A program made the translations under genes and the position numbers. 64,000 nucleotides of DNA from Niastella vici. GTDB lineage: Bacteria > Bacteroidota > Bacteroidia > Chitinophagales > Chitinophagaceae. How positions within the stretch are numbered: the stretch's first letter is position 1; every line of letters begins with the position of its first letter. The notes under the pieces are model-generated. The model was given only the letters and a program-made list of their open reading frames with translations, was not told the origin of the DNA and made no database searches. The stretch lies in assembly GCF_002077945.1 (NCBI RefSeq), contig NZ_LVYD01000002.1, positions 310,001-374,000 on the forward strand, written 5' to 3'. Positions 18,928 through 27,226 of this stretch are shown here, piece by piece.

Positions 18928-18984
18928 AAAGCATCTGCCATCCCTGTTTCGCAACTACGCGAAAGCACTGCTGGCGGATGCTTT
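18928..18984. terminator. Long hairpin between convergent exporter and GH43 genes
   Basis: Arms AAAGCATCTGCCA and TGGCGGATGCTTT pair with a single G-T, and an inner stem TTTCGC/GCGAAA sits in the loop. T-rich sequence follows on the plus strand. It lies between convergent stop codons and is likely bidirectional. Confidence 0.6.
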
Positions 18985-18985
18985 C

Positions 18986-19912
18986 TTATTTAAGGAGTTT
19001 ATCCAATTCTTTTTTTGTTATGGGAAGAACCGTACCATGGCGGATCCCTTTCGGCAGTTCCAGCTTATCGCTGATCTCGGTCCAGTTAACCAGGTCGCTG
19101 GAAGTAATGGCCCCGTATTGATGCTCTCTGTATTTATCAAAATATACGATCCACCGGTTGCCCTGTCTCAATACAGTGGGCCCTTCGGCCCAGTATTTAC
19201 CGGTAATGGGGGTAGAAGGCCCGCTGTAGCCGCCGGTTAAAGTATTGCTGTAAGCGATGCGCAAATTCTTCTGGGGCGGATAGCGCGTTTCATCTTTCAG
19301 GAACAGCACATACTGTTTGCCGTTCTTTTGAATGGTGGCATCTATTACATTAAAACCTTTGTCGTACAATACAGCCGCCTTGCTGAAAGTTTTGAAGTCG
19401 TTGGTGGTCACATAATAAATGCGGTGGTTGTATTTGTCATCACCGGTTGAATCGCCCTGGGGAAAGCGGCCGGGAATGGTAGTGGCCCAATAGATCATGT
19501 ACAGTTTTGTGGCATCATCGTAAAAGATCTCGGGCGCCCAGCAGTTGAGGGCAGTTGGTTCATGCTCCATGACCGGAATGGCCTGCTGTGTGCTCCAGTG
19601 AATGAGGTCTTTGGAGCTGGCATAGCCAACAGTGCGCTCGTTCCAGCTTACCGTCCACACCATATGGAACAGGCCGTCGGCTCCCCGAATGATACAGGGA
19701 TCACGCATCAGCTTGTCTTTTCCTGCTGTGGGCGTTAAAAAGGAGCTGTCGTTCTTTAATGCCTGCCATTTAAGGCCATCGGCACTCCAGGCCAGGTGCA
19801 GACCATCTTCACCATTGCCTTTGAAGTAAGAAAAAAGGTATACGGATTTATTCTGTGCGGTTGCGATTGAAAGCTGGGTCAGGAGGAAGAGAAACCAACA
19901 AACTGTTTTCAT
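18986..19912 (-). CDS. GH43-family glycoside hydrolase, secreted
   Basis: Five-bladed propeller enzyme, likely an arabinofuranosidase/xylosidase type acting on pectin side chains. From the ATG at 19912 the product has 308 residues with signal peptide MKTVCWFLFLLTQLSIATAQ; the in-frame sequence further upstream adds non-signal residues and is rejected. Propeller motifs include MRDPCII, WAPEIFYDD, FNVIDATI and AEGPTVLR, carrying the expected acidic residues. It is a single gene flanked by a terminator and by repeats. Released arabinose would feed the ara block. Confidence 0.82.
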   Translation of the reverse strand: MKTVCWFLFLLTQLSIATAQNKSVYLFSYFKGNGEDGLHLAWSADGLKWQALKNDSSFLTPTAGKDKLMRDPCIIRGADGLFHMVWTVSWNERTVGYASSKDLIHWSTQQAIPVMEHEPTALNCWAPEIFYDDATKLYMIYWATTIPGRFPQGDSTGDDKYNHRIYYVTTNDFKTFSKAAVLYDKGFNVIDATIQKNGKQYVLFLKDETRYPPQKNLRIAYSNTLTGGYSGPSTPITGKYWAEGPTVLRQGNRWIVYFDKYREHQYGAITSSDLVNWTEISDKLELPKGIRHGTVLPITKKELDKLLK

Positions 19913-20014
19913 TATGGACCATCGTTTGAGGCGGCAAGTTAAGGCCTCAGGCGGCAAGTTCCAAAGCCTGCCCCCGATAAGCCGGGGTTACAGATCATAG
20001 GGCCCGTTTATTAT

Positions 20015-20078
20015 TGCCCCTGAGCGCAGCTGAAGGGTTGCCTCCTATCCTATTGGCCCTGGGCAAAGTCGAAGGGCT
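20015..20078. repeat. Two tandem copies of the CCTGAGCGAAGTCGAAGG-type repeat
   Basis: CCCTGAGCGCAGCTGAAGGG (about 20018-20037) and CCCTGGGCAAAGTCGAAGGG (about 20058-20077) match the reverse complement of the repeat core at 10433. The second copy encodes the C-terminal residues of the small membrane protein that ends at 20050. Confidence 0.65.
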
Positions 20079-20361
20079 GGCTTTGCGTGCCTGCCAGACT
20101 CTGGTTGAATGAATGCAGTTTTTTGAAGATGCCGGTAACCAGGGCTTTTATGCTGAAGATGATCACAATAACGAGGAAGCTCAGCAGGAACATGCCGCCG
20201 GCAAACTCGAAAGGATTGATGTCGTTCCAGGCAGGAAAACCGGCACTGCGCGATTTGAGGTCAATAACGGCAATGCCGCGTAATTTGAATTCAATCAATG
20301 CTCCGGTTACCAGTAAGGCATTGAGGAGAGACGCTACGATGAAATAAGGCCATTTTCTCAT
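20050..20361 (-). CDS. Small two-helix membrane protein, unknown; C-terminus encoded by a repeat
   Basis: 103 residues from the ATG at 20361 (MRKWPYFIVASLLNA). Two hydrophobic segments (about 6-24 and 50-78) and a short hydrophilic tail. No family recognised. The last residues, PFDFAQGQ, are the translation of the dispersed repeat, whose sequence also supplies the TAG stop; the ancestral C-terminus may have been lost. It lies 31 bases downstream of the DUF4348-like lipoprotein gene and is probably cotranscribed with it. Confidence 0.6.
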   Translation of the reverse strand: MRKWPYFIVASLLNALLVTGALIEFKLRGIAVIDLKSRSAGFPAWNDINPFEFAGGMFLLSFLVIVIIFSIKALVTGIFKKLHSFNQSLAGTQSQPFDFAQGQ

Positions 20362-20392
20362 GGAAGGTGTTATTAATTGGTTGATTTGGATG

Positions 20393-20839
20393 CTACATGT
20401 TGATGTCGTCGTAATACACCAGGAACCACTTGCCATTTCTGAGTTTGAACCGCCGTTCCACTTTAAAGCCGCTTTGATCGATCCAGAATTTTTCGGTGAC
20501 CAGCGAGTCGGTCATGGTGAGGCTGTGCCTGCATTCAGTGGTATCGGGCTCAAGCGCCACTGGTGTTTTAAGGAACTCCCAGTTCTTTTTTGACCACCTG
20601 GTATTTTCCACGTCATTCACGCATTGACCGTCGATGGGGAAGGGAATTCTTGACAATTGGAAACTGGAGTCGGTATGGAACTTAGTATTAAAGCTGTCGA
20701 ATGATTCTGCGCCGGGGATATTGTTCATTATTGCGATGGTGGGTGGGGCCTGAATGGGCAATGGCGCCTTCTTATTATCACTCCTGTTACAGGCAAACAA
20801 AACGGGTAACAACAATGGCAGAAACTGAGAAGGTTTCAT
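20393..20839 (-). CDS. DUF4348-like lipoprotein
   Basis: 148-residue predicted lipoprotein from the ATG at 20839; lipobox LFAC with Cys near residue 17. The region SFDSFNTKFHTDSSFQLSRIPFP resembles DUF4348, a periplasmic NTF2-like family of unknown function in Bacteroidota; the family call is from memory of its pattern. An upstream TTG start is disfavoured because it would precede the signal peptide needlessly. Followed by the small membrane protein gene. Confidence 0.65.
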   Translation of the reverse strand: MKPSQFLPLLLPVLFACNRSDNKKAPLPIQAPPTIAIMNNIPGAESFDSFNTKFHTDSSFQLSRIPFPIDGQCVNDVENTRWSKKNWEFLKTPVALEPDTTECRHSLTMTDSLVTEKFWIDQSGFKVERRFKLRNGKWFLVYYDDINM

Positions 20840-20995
20840 AGCTATCAAATTAGGTTTTAGAATAATATCACACCATCCTGTTGATAGCTAATAAAACCAA
20901 ATTCCGTTCCTTTTATATATAATGGGGAAAACTTGTTGTTGGGAGATGCAGCGGAGGGACAGAAACGGCGGAGAGGAAGTGGTGAATTAAAATGG

Positions 20996-21277
20996 CTAAT
21001 AACCCTGGCGGCACATCAAATATCCTATAACCGGTATAGCAAGAATTGCTGCTTCAATGATCCAGATATACAGTACTTTACCATTAGTAGCAAACCTGAC
21101 TGCATAACCTATTGCAGTTAAAACAAGAGTTGCCCCGCCAAATACAAGGGCAGAAAAAAAGACAAAAAAATAAATCTCTGTTTCAACTAATTCAACAAAT
21201 CCGACTATTAATAAAATAAAAGAAAGGCCGGCAAGAATTGTAATGGGAGAAATATAATATAACCAGGGGCGTTTCAC
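20996..21277 (-). CDS. Small membrane protein, unknown
   Basis: 93 residues with three likely transmembrane segments (about 8-26, 35-58, 68-86). No family recognised. The stretch VELVETE resembles the translation of a dispersed repeat common in Bacteroidota, so part of the coding region may be repeat-derived. It is isolated, with no clear promoter or terminator. Confidence 0.5.
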   Translation of the reverse strand: MKRPWLYYISPITILAGLSFILLIVGFVELVETEIYFFVFFSALVFGGATLVLTAIGYAVRFATNGKVLYIWIIEAAILAIPVIGYLMCRQGY

Positions 21278-21321
21278 GTAGGGTTACGGTTTTAGACTAA
21301 GATAGAAATAAAATTTTCAGT

Positions 21322-22332
21322 TTACAACCTGTTCACCTGCTCCCACACTTCCTTTATCACCGGAATACCATTGGCCAGGTTGCGTTGCCGGGTTTGTAGC
21401 ACCCGCTCGCCGGGGTAGGTAATTGTCTTGTTGTTTTCAGGCGCTGCCCCATGATAGTCTGCAATGATATTTTTCACCACTTGCGAAATAGCTGAATGAT
21501 TGACCAGTTTCTTTATATCAATGGCAATGAACACCTGTGATACCGCCATTTCTGATTGCTGCTGAGTTATTTCATGCACCGATAGTCCACCCGAAAGTAC
21601 AGCCGCCAGTATATCAAGCAATAGCGACAAACCAGCCCCCTTCCAATAACCAATTGGTAATGGCCGGCGTGAAGCCCTGATGGCAGCAGGGTCGGTAGTG
21701 AGTTGCCCATTGGTATCGAAACCACCGTATACAGGTAACTGTTCCTGTTTCATGGCCGCCAGTTCCAGCGCCCCAAACGAATATTGCGACATGGCCATAT
21801 CGAGCACGATGGCTTCCTGTTCATTGGGTAGGGCCATTACGAGCGGGTTATTGCCCAGTTTATTGTCCAGCGCGCCCCAGGTGGGCATCAGACCGGTGGT
21901 GTTTGTCCAGCCGATGAATACAAACCCCGCTTTAGCGGCCTGCCAGCCATAGGTGCCACCGCGCATCCAATGGTTGGTATTGGCCAGCGCCACACAGCCA
22001 ATGCCATGTTGCTGCGCCAGCTGCATAACGTTATTCGTAGCATGTATGGCATTCAGAATGCCAGGTCCCAGGTTGCCATCCCATTGCTGTACCCCACCCC
22101 ACTGGTGTTTTAAAGACGGTTCCGCATGTATATTAATGTAACCCTTCTGTATATATTCAATAAAGCGTGGGAAGCGGTTCACCCCATGGGTATATACGCC
22201 GTCGATGCTGTTATTGGTAAACACTTCGGCGCATTGCATGGCCTTTTCGGGCGTTAATCCGTGCTTTAATAAAATGGAATTGAATAACTGCAGCATGTCT
22301 GCTGCGGGTATGGTGATGGTTGGGTTCAACAT
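21322..22332 (-). CDS. Malate/lactate dehydrogenase-like oxidoreductase, 2,3-diketo-L-gulonate reductase type
   Basis: NAD(P)H-dependent oxidoreductase of the LdhB/YbiC/YiaK superfamily. 336 residues. Blocks such as THGVNRFPRFIEYI, NTNHWMRGGTYGWQAA and KGAGLSLLLDILAAVLSGG are those of E. coli DlgD (YiaK), which reduces 2,3-diketo-L-gulonate. Cytosolic, no signal peptide. Neighbours do not include other genes of that pathway, so the physiological substrate, perhaps a sugar-acid from pectin, is inference. Confidence 0.82.
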   Translation of the reverse strand: MLNPTITIPAADMLQLFNSILLKHGLTPEKAMQCAEVFTNNSIDGVYTHGVNRFPRFIEYIQKGYINIHAEPSLKHQWGGVQQWDGNLGPGILNAIHATNNVMQLAQQHGIGCVALANTNHWMRGGTYGWQAAKAGFVFIGWTNTTGLMPTWGALDNKLGNNPLVMALPNEQEAIVLDMAMSQYSFGALELAAMKQEQLPVYGGFDTNGQLTTDPAAIRASRRPLPIGYWKGAGLSLLLDILAAVLSGGLSVHEITQQQSEMAVSQVFIAIDIKKLVNHSAISQVVKNIIADYHGAAPENNKTITYPGERVLQTRQRNLANGIPVIKEVWEQVNRL

Positions 22333-22371
22333 AAATGCAAGTTACGGCATATACGCCCTTTTCAGGCATTT

Positions 22372-23385
22372 TCATTTATCGCTTTCATTACTCAGAGAAA
22401 AATTCAACTGCCGGGGTTTTACAACAGAATCAGCATATTGATGCGCATAAAATCCTAACAGTTTTCCGTCCTCATCATAAATTTCCTTCCTTATGATCCT
22501 GTTCTTTTTATCATAGTAATTACGGTCCCGGCTAACCAGGCGGCCACCTTCTTCAATTATTTTTTCTTCAAGCTGGTTATTAAACCGGTCTACCGCATAA
22601 CGAAATGTATCGATAGTTTCCAAACTATCGTTCCACTGCTTCGCTCTTGTTCCATCTTCATCGTAAAGGACTCTGGTGTACTCATAACCGCCATCATAAT
22701 ACTGGTAGCTTTCCACATAATACAGATGGCCCTGCGAAAATGAGCGTTCTTCAATCAACCTTCCCCGGTTATCATATTTGTACAAATACCTGTCCTGGTA
22801 CATATCCCTGGGAAATGACCTGAACTTTTCAATGAGGTTTCCTTCTTTATCGTAAACATAATTCCAGACAGTGTTTAATGCCCATGATCTTTTAGGCTCA
22901 TAATCTTCATCGCTTACAATGCATCCGCCAGATGTACCTAATCCGCGAACAATCCCTTCCTTCATTCTTCTCATAAAATCAAATGCAATAGTCCTGGCAA
23001 GCTTTCCGCTTTCATTATATTCAAATATCGTTTTGGTGAACGATGATAGTCTGCCTTTTTCATCGATCCTGTAATACTCTTCTGTTTTTCTTCCATCTTT
23101 ATCATACATACAAAGCGAAGTAGCCGGAATCCTGGATTCATAAAATTGGTAGGCTGTACTTTTTTCTCTTCCATCTTTATCATAGTAAACTAACCTCGAC
23201 AAAGTGCCCTTTGTTGTATCTTTTGCATAGAAGTAATTTGTTGTACAGGTATTATACACTTCATAATTTAAATTGATCGCGGTATCGTGGGGCAAAAGAT
23301 CGAGGAAACCTTTTACATGATCTTTTTTAATAGTTGTATTACAGGAAATCAATAATACAACAAGGAAAAAGGAATAAAATTTCAT
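22372..23385 (-). CDS. Lipoprotein with YD/MORN-like repeats
   Basis: 337-residue predicted surface or periplasmic lipoprotein; lipobox LISC with Cys about residue 15. From about residue 65 it carries degenerate repeats of the form YDxxGR/KLxxE (YDKDGREKSTAY, YDKEGNLIEKF, YDNRGRLIEER, YDEDGKLLGFY), as in Bacteroidota YD/YwqK-like repeat proteins. No enzymatic motif. Function unknown. The gene lies 39 bases upstream (in transcription) of the DlgD-like gene, so the two may be cotranscribed. Confidence 0.6.
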   Translation of the reverse strand: MKFYSFFLVVLLISCNTTIKKDHVKGFLDLLPHDTAINLNYEVYNTCTTNYFYAKDTTKGTLSRLVYYDKDGREKSTAYQFYESRIPATSLCMYDKDGRKTEEYYRIDEKGRLSSFTKTIFEYNESGKLARTIAFDFMRRMKEGIVRGLGTSGGCIVSDEDYEPKRSWALNTVWNYVYDKEGNLIEKFRSFPRDMYQDRYLYKYDNRGRLIEERSFSQGHLYYVESYQYYDGGYEYTRVLYDEDGTRAKQWNDSLETIDTFRYAVDRFNNQLEEKIIEEGGRLVSRDRNYYDKKNRIIRKEIYDEDGKLLGFYAHQYADSVVKPRQLNFSLSNESDK

Positions 23386-23502
23386 ACTGAAAATTCACCA
23401 GGCCAGTTAATAAAACCAATTTACGCAGAATTGATGGGTTTCAAATTGTTTATAGCATTTCATTAGCAGATTCCGGCTAATACGCCCCATAGCTCCCCGC
23501 CA

Positions 23503-23533
23503 ACAAAAAAGCGCCCCGGCAACCGGAGCGCTT
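23503..23533 (-). terminator. Intrinsic terminator after the GH78 gene
   Basis: Stem AAGCGCCCCGG/CCGGAGCGCTT with loop CAA, followed on the minus strand by a run of T (A-run at 23505-23510 on the plus strand). It ends the rhamnosidase transcript before the lipoprotein gene. Confidence 0.8.
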
Positions 23534-23577
23534 CTTTATTATATGTCTTTTTGCATTCGGCGTTCTACCTTTTGCCG

Positions 23578-26379
23578 CTAACCTTTTTTAATAATAAACT
23601 TATATTTACCTGATCCCAACTTAAACACCTGCCGCCCGTTCATATAACCCAGCGCTTTTATTTCGCGGTGTATCGCAAGCGGCGAATTACTTTCCATAAT
23701 ATTACTATTGGGCGGTGTTGGCAAATAAACAGTCGCCGTTGTATTTGGTGGTATTTGTATCGTAAATACGTGAAACACATACTGGTGGTCCCACTCAGAA
23801 TAGATCTTTCCGTAAGGCGAATTAAAGGATACACTACCTTTATCAAGCCCCAGGATGGGCTCGGGTGCAATGATGAAATTCTTATAAGCAACAGAGGTAT
23901 CTTCCTGTTTAATACCGCCTGCGCCATCAAAGAACCATTGCATCAGGTGTCCCAGCATCAGGTGGTTGTTCGATACTTCTTCCAACGCCGCCCACGACTC
24001 GGTTAGAGAAGTGGCGCCTTTGTCGAGTTGAAAACCGTAACCCGGATTTTTTCTGTCGCTAGTCATATCATATACCATTTGTGCAGCACCATTCTTCGTC
24101 AATCCATCAACAAGGAAGTGGAAACCAACATCTCCTGCAGTAAGCTTGCTTTCATCGGTAATGATATCGGTCTTCAACGCATCAAGTACGCCGGCTACAT
24201 TTGCCTCTTCAACCAACCCTACTGCCAGAGGCATGGCCATGGAGGTTTGACTGCCGGTTGCATATTTCTTGGTTCCTGCATTGTAGAATTTGGCGTTGAA
24301 CGCTTTTTTCACCTCCGCAGCCTGTGCTGCAAACTGGCCTGCTTCGGCCGATTTATTCATCAGCTTCGCCATCTTCGTCAACAGGTCAAGGTCATAATAA
24401 TAAATAGCTGTAGCGGTGAGCTCTTTGGGCGTTAACTGCGCCAGGCCGGGCGGATTAGGCCCCAGGTCATACCAGTCGCCCAAGCCATATGACAGAATAT
24501 TTCCATTCGCTTTCGTTTTCAGGTAAGCCACATATTTCGTCATCATAGGCCAGGCATCCTGCATAATGGTTTTGTCGCCATACCATTGATAAATAAGCCA
24601 GGGCAAAACTACAGATGCACTACCCCACTCCGGTGAATCGCGGAAACCCTGATCAAACAACACAAACTCAGGGGCTATATCAGGCACCAATCCATCTGCT
24701 ACCTGGTCGGCCATCATATCGGCCACTATCTTTTTATACAAACTGTAAATATCATAGTTGAAGTGGATCGATTCGCCCATGAGATAGCTTTGCTCGAGCC
24801 AACCGAGCTTCTCACGGTGTGGGCAATCACTCAATACACTTTGCATATTGCTTTTAATAGCCCAGTCAATGAGCGAATAAGTTTCATTATACAGATCATC
24901 GCGGCATTCGAACTTACCGATCTGTTGTGCCGAGTTGCGCGTATGCAGCATACTGATATCCTTGATCACGGCTGTCAGCTTCTTTCCTTTAATAGTATCG
25001 GGCGCTGCGTAAGAAACTTCTGCATAGCGGAAACCATAATACGAAAAGCGGGGCTCCCATACTTCATCACCGGTTCCCTTACAGGTATAAGAATAGAAAT
25101 AAGGTTTGCCGGAGTTCTTTTGATTGACGCGTTTTTCTTCTTTTGTGATCAGCTCAGCAGGAAAGATCCGTATCACCTGTCCCTTCTGGCCACGTACGGT
25201 TATTCTAATAATACCGCTTGCGTTCTGACCAAAATCGAACAGTACAGTAGTATCACTGTTCTTTTCACATTTTTGCGGGGCAATGGTTTGCATCACTTTC
25301 ACCGGCGTTCCGGTTTCAGCGATCAGCTTGCCAGTGGGTGCTTTTACTATTATGGCTGCTTTCCAGGCGCCGTCGTTGAAGGCGGCTTTGTCCCAGCCAT
25401 CCTGTTCTAAAGTAGCATTGTATTCTTCACCGGCATAGATACTCGAAAATGTGATGGGGCTGGGCGCGGTTTTCCAGGTATTGTCTGAAATAATTTCCGA
25501 TTTGGTGCCATCGGCATATTCCACTACCAGCTTCATGATCATTTTGGGATTACCATACGCCAGCAGTGTTTTGCGATAGCGTTCATTGGGGATGTTGTAA
25601 AATCCGTTACCCAACATTACGCCAATGGCGTTGTTGCCATTCACTACCTGGCTGGTAACATCGAGCACATTGTACAGAACACGTTTATCGTAATCGGTCC
25701 AGCCGGGTGATAAAAAATGATCGCCGGCTTTAGCGCCATTGATGTGCAGTTCATACTGGCCCAACCCGGTAATAAAAGCGGTTGCTTTTTTAACCGGTTT
25801 GCTTACCGTGAAATTCTTGCGTAATAAAGGCAATACGTGATTGCCGCTTACGAGCGATTTATAATCTTTATTGGCGCCGGGCATATGTACACCGGGCACA
25901 ATGCGTTTGCTGGCATCCAGTTCATCATAACCGATCCATTGGGCATTGCTCCAGTCGGCAGGTTGCAACAATCCCATTTGCCATTTGGCGGTATCACTGG
26001 TCCATTCACTCAAACCCATCTGGTTGTCCCAGATCATCACTTTCCAGTAATAGGTTTGTCCGGCCTGTAAAGGTTTACCCGCGTAGGGTACCCACAACGA
26101 TTGATCGCTGTTCACTTCATGCGTATCCCACATATTGCCGGTATTGCTGGCCAGTTTGGCAAGGTCATCGGCCACCATAATGCGATAACGCGTTTGCATT
26201 ATGTTGCGTGCAGTGCTTGTGATCTGCCAGCTAAAACGGGGGTTTGGGGTCTCAATGCCTGCCGGATTGGTGAGGTTCTCGACCCGGGGATTGGTCACAG
26301 CGGGTTTCACAATTTGTGCGAACCCAGGCGCCAGGCCAGCCAACACGAACAGGGAGGTGATGAGTGTACTTTTTTTCAT
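23578..26379 (-). CDS. GH78 alpha-L-rhamnosidase, secreted
   Basis: Releases terminal alpha-L-rhamnose. 933 residues with signal peptide MKKSTLITSLFVLAGLAPGFAQ, N-terminal beta domains (about 25-350, including Bac_rhamnosid_N-type blocks such as YNVLDVTSQVVNGNNAIGVMLGNG), an (alpha/alpha)6 barrel with DCPHREKLGWLEQ, and a C-terminal beta-sandwich. Monocistronic, with its own terminator. Together with the rha operon downstream it links rhamnogalacturonan or rhamnoside cleavage to rhamnose use. Confidence 0.93.
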   Translation of the reverse strand: MKKSTLITSLFVLAGLAPGFAQIVKPAVTNPRVENLTNPAGIETPNPRFSWQITSTARNIMQTRYRIMVADDLAKLASNTGNMWDTHEVNSDQSLWVPYAGKPLQAGQTYYWKVMIWDNQMGLSEWTSDTAKWQMGLLQPADWSNAQWIGYDELDASKRIVPGVHMPGANKDYKSLVSGNHVLPLLRKNFTVSKPVKKATAFITGLGQYELHINGAKAGDHFLSPGWTDYDKRVLYNVLDVTSQVVNGNNAIGVMLGNGFYNIPNERYRKTLLAYGNPKMIMKLVVEYADGTKSEIISDNTWKTAPSPITFSSIYAGEEYNATLEQDGWDKAAFNDGAWKAAIIVKAPTGKLIAETGTPVKVMQTIAPQKCEKNSDTTVLFDFGQNASGIIRITVRGQKGQVIRIFPAELITKEEKRVNQKNSGKPYFYSYTCKGTGDEVWEPRFSYYGFRYAEVSYAAPDTIKGKKLTAVIKDISMLHTRNSAQQIGKFECRDDLYNETYSLIDWAIKSNMQSVLSDCPHREKLGWLEQSYLMGESIHFNYDIYSLYKKIVADMMADQVADGLVPDIAPEFVLFDQGFRDSPEWGSASVVLPWLIYQWYGDKTIMQDAWPMMTKYVAYLKTKANGNILSYGLGDWYDLGPNPPGLAQLTPKELTATAIYYYDLDLLTKMAKLMNKSAEAGQFAAQAAEVKKAFNAKFYNAGTKKYATGSQTSMAMPLAVGLVEEANVAGVLDALKTDIITDESKLTAGDVGFHFLVDGLTKNGAAQMVYDMTSDRKNPGYGFQLDKGATSLTESWAALEEVSNNHLMLGHLMQWFFDGAGGIKQEDTSVAYKNFIIAPEPILGLDKGSVSFNSPYGKIYSEWDHQYVFHVFTIQIPPNTTATVYLPTPPNSNIMESNSPLAIHREIKALGYMNGRQVFKLGSGKYKFIIKKG

Positions 26380-26770
26380 GCCTTATAAGATATTGAATAG
26401 GTTTTAGTGTTCACCTTACTGAAAAACGTTAATAATTAACTCTTATTATATAAATGTAAAAACAGTAAACGTAAAAATACGAATACGGCAATAGTAATAA
26501 TATCAGGGAAATAGTAACCGGGCAGGCCAAGGTAAGCAGAAAATTGGCAAAAGACAATAAGCCGGGCAATTTTTGGGGCCGGCTTTTGTACTACTATCAG
26601 CGTCCCTTGTGTCACTTGCCGATTTCATCGGCATCCGACGACTTAAGTCGGGACTTGTATGTTCGGTTCGCTGTTCACCAGGGGTATATATTTAACGAAT
26701 CCTAAGAACTAAAATTGATAAAGTAGCGTTACTTTGACGCTTTAACCAAAAAACCAAAATCGATCACAAC
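26380..26770. other. Intergenic region with two adjacent palindromes
   Basis: Divergent promoter region of GH78 and the next lipoprotein gene. Its GH78 side is A/T-rich. Two perfect palindromes lie close together: GCCGAT-TTC-ATCGGC (26618-26632) and CGACTTAAGTCG (26639-26650), the second within a longer near-palindrome ending GGGAC. They may be REP-like or operators. A TTACTTTGA box near 26730 could be the lipoprotein promoter. No gene seen. Confidence 0.5.
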
Positions 26771-27172
26771 ATGAAAAAAGTTTACGCTGGTTCATTACTG
26801 GCCCTCTCTGTATTAACCTTTGCCTGTAATAAAAGCAAAGACAAATCTACCTCAGACCTGTTACAGGGAAAATGGTATGCCACCACAGGTCAATCCAATG
26901 ATCATTATAGCGGGCAGGACCATCCCGCCTCATACACCTACAACAAGGGCGATGTTACCCTGGAGTTCAAAGGAGCTCAACTTTATATAAATGATCAGGG
27001 AAGCATTGATACCTTTCCCTTTAAAGTACTGAATGACACAACGCTGTTTATAGACAATGCCGAATTGTTAATCCTGAAAAAGCTTACCGGAAGCGAGCTA
27101 ACTACTTACAGTATATATAACTCTAATTCTTCGGACTTCTCTGAAGAAACAACGAATTTTAATAAGTATTGA
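26771..27172 (+). CDS. Small lipoprotein, lipocalin-like, unknown
   Basis: 133 residues; signal peptide and lipobox TFAC (Cys about 19). DLLQGKWYATTG followed by alternating beta-strand patterns and LEFKGAQLYI suggests a lipocalin-like beta-barrel of the kind common among Bacteroidota lipoproteins. No specific function can be assigned. Monocistronic with a strong terminator. Confidence 0.6.
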   Translation: MKKVYAGSLLALSVLTFACNKSKDKSTSDLLQGKWYATTGQSNDHYSGQDHPASYTYNKGDVTLEFKGAQLYINDQGSIDTFPFKVLNDTTLFIDNAELLILKKLTGSELTTYSIYNSNSSDFSEETTNFNKY

Positions 27173-27194
27173 TCTGTTTTGACCTTATTTTTTG

Positions 27195-27225
27195 AACAAC
27201 CGCTCACAAGGCGGTTGTTTTTGTT
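27195..27225. terminator. Bidirectional intrinsic terminator
   Basis: AACAACCGCT pairs with GGCGGTTGTT around CACAA, followed by TTTTGTTT. It lies between the convergent lipoprotein and second CE12 genes. Confidence 0.8.
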
Positions 27226-27226
27226 T

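Noticed and set aside
24763-25410. A 215-codon open frame opposite the GH78 gene
   Set aside because: Antisense to a complete rhamnosidase with intact motifs; no independent support.
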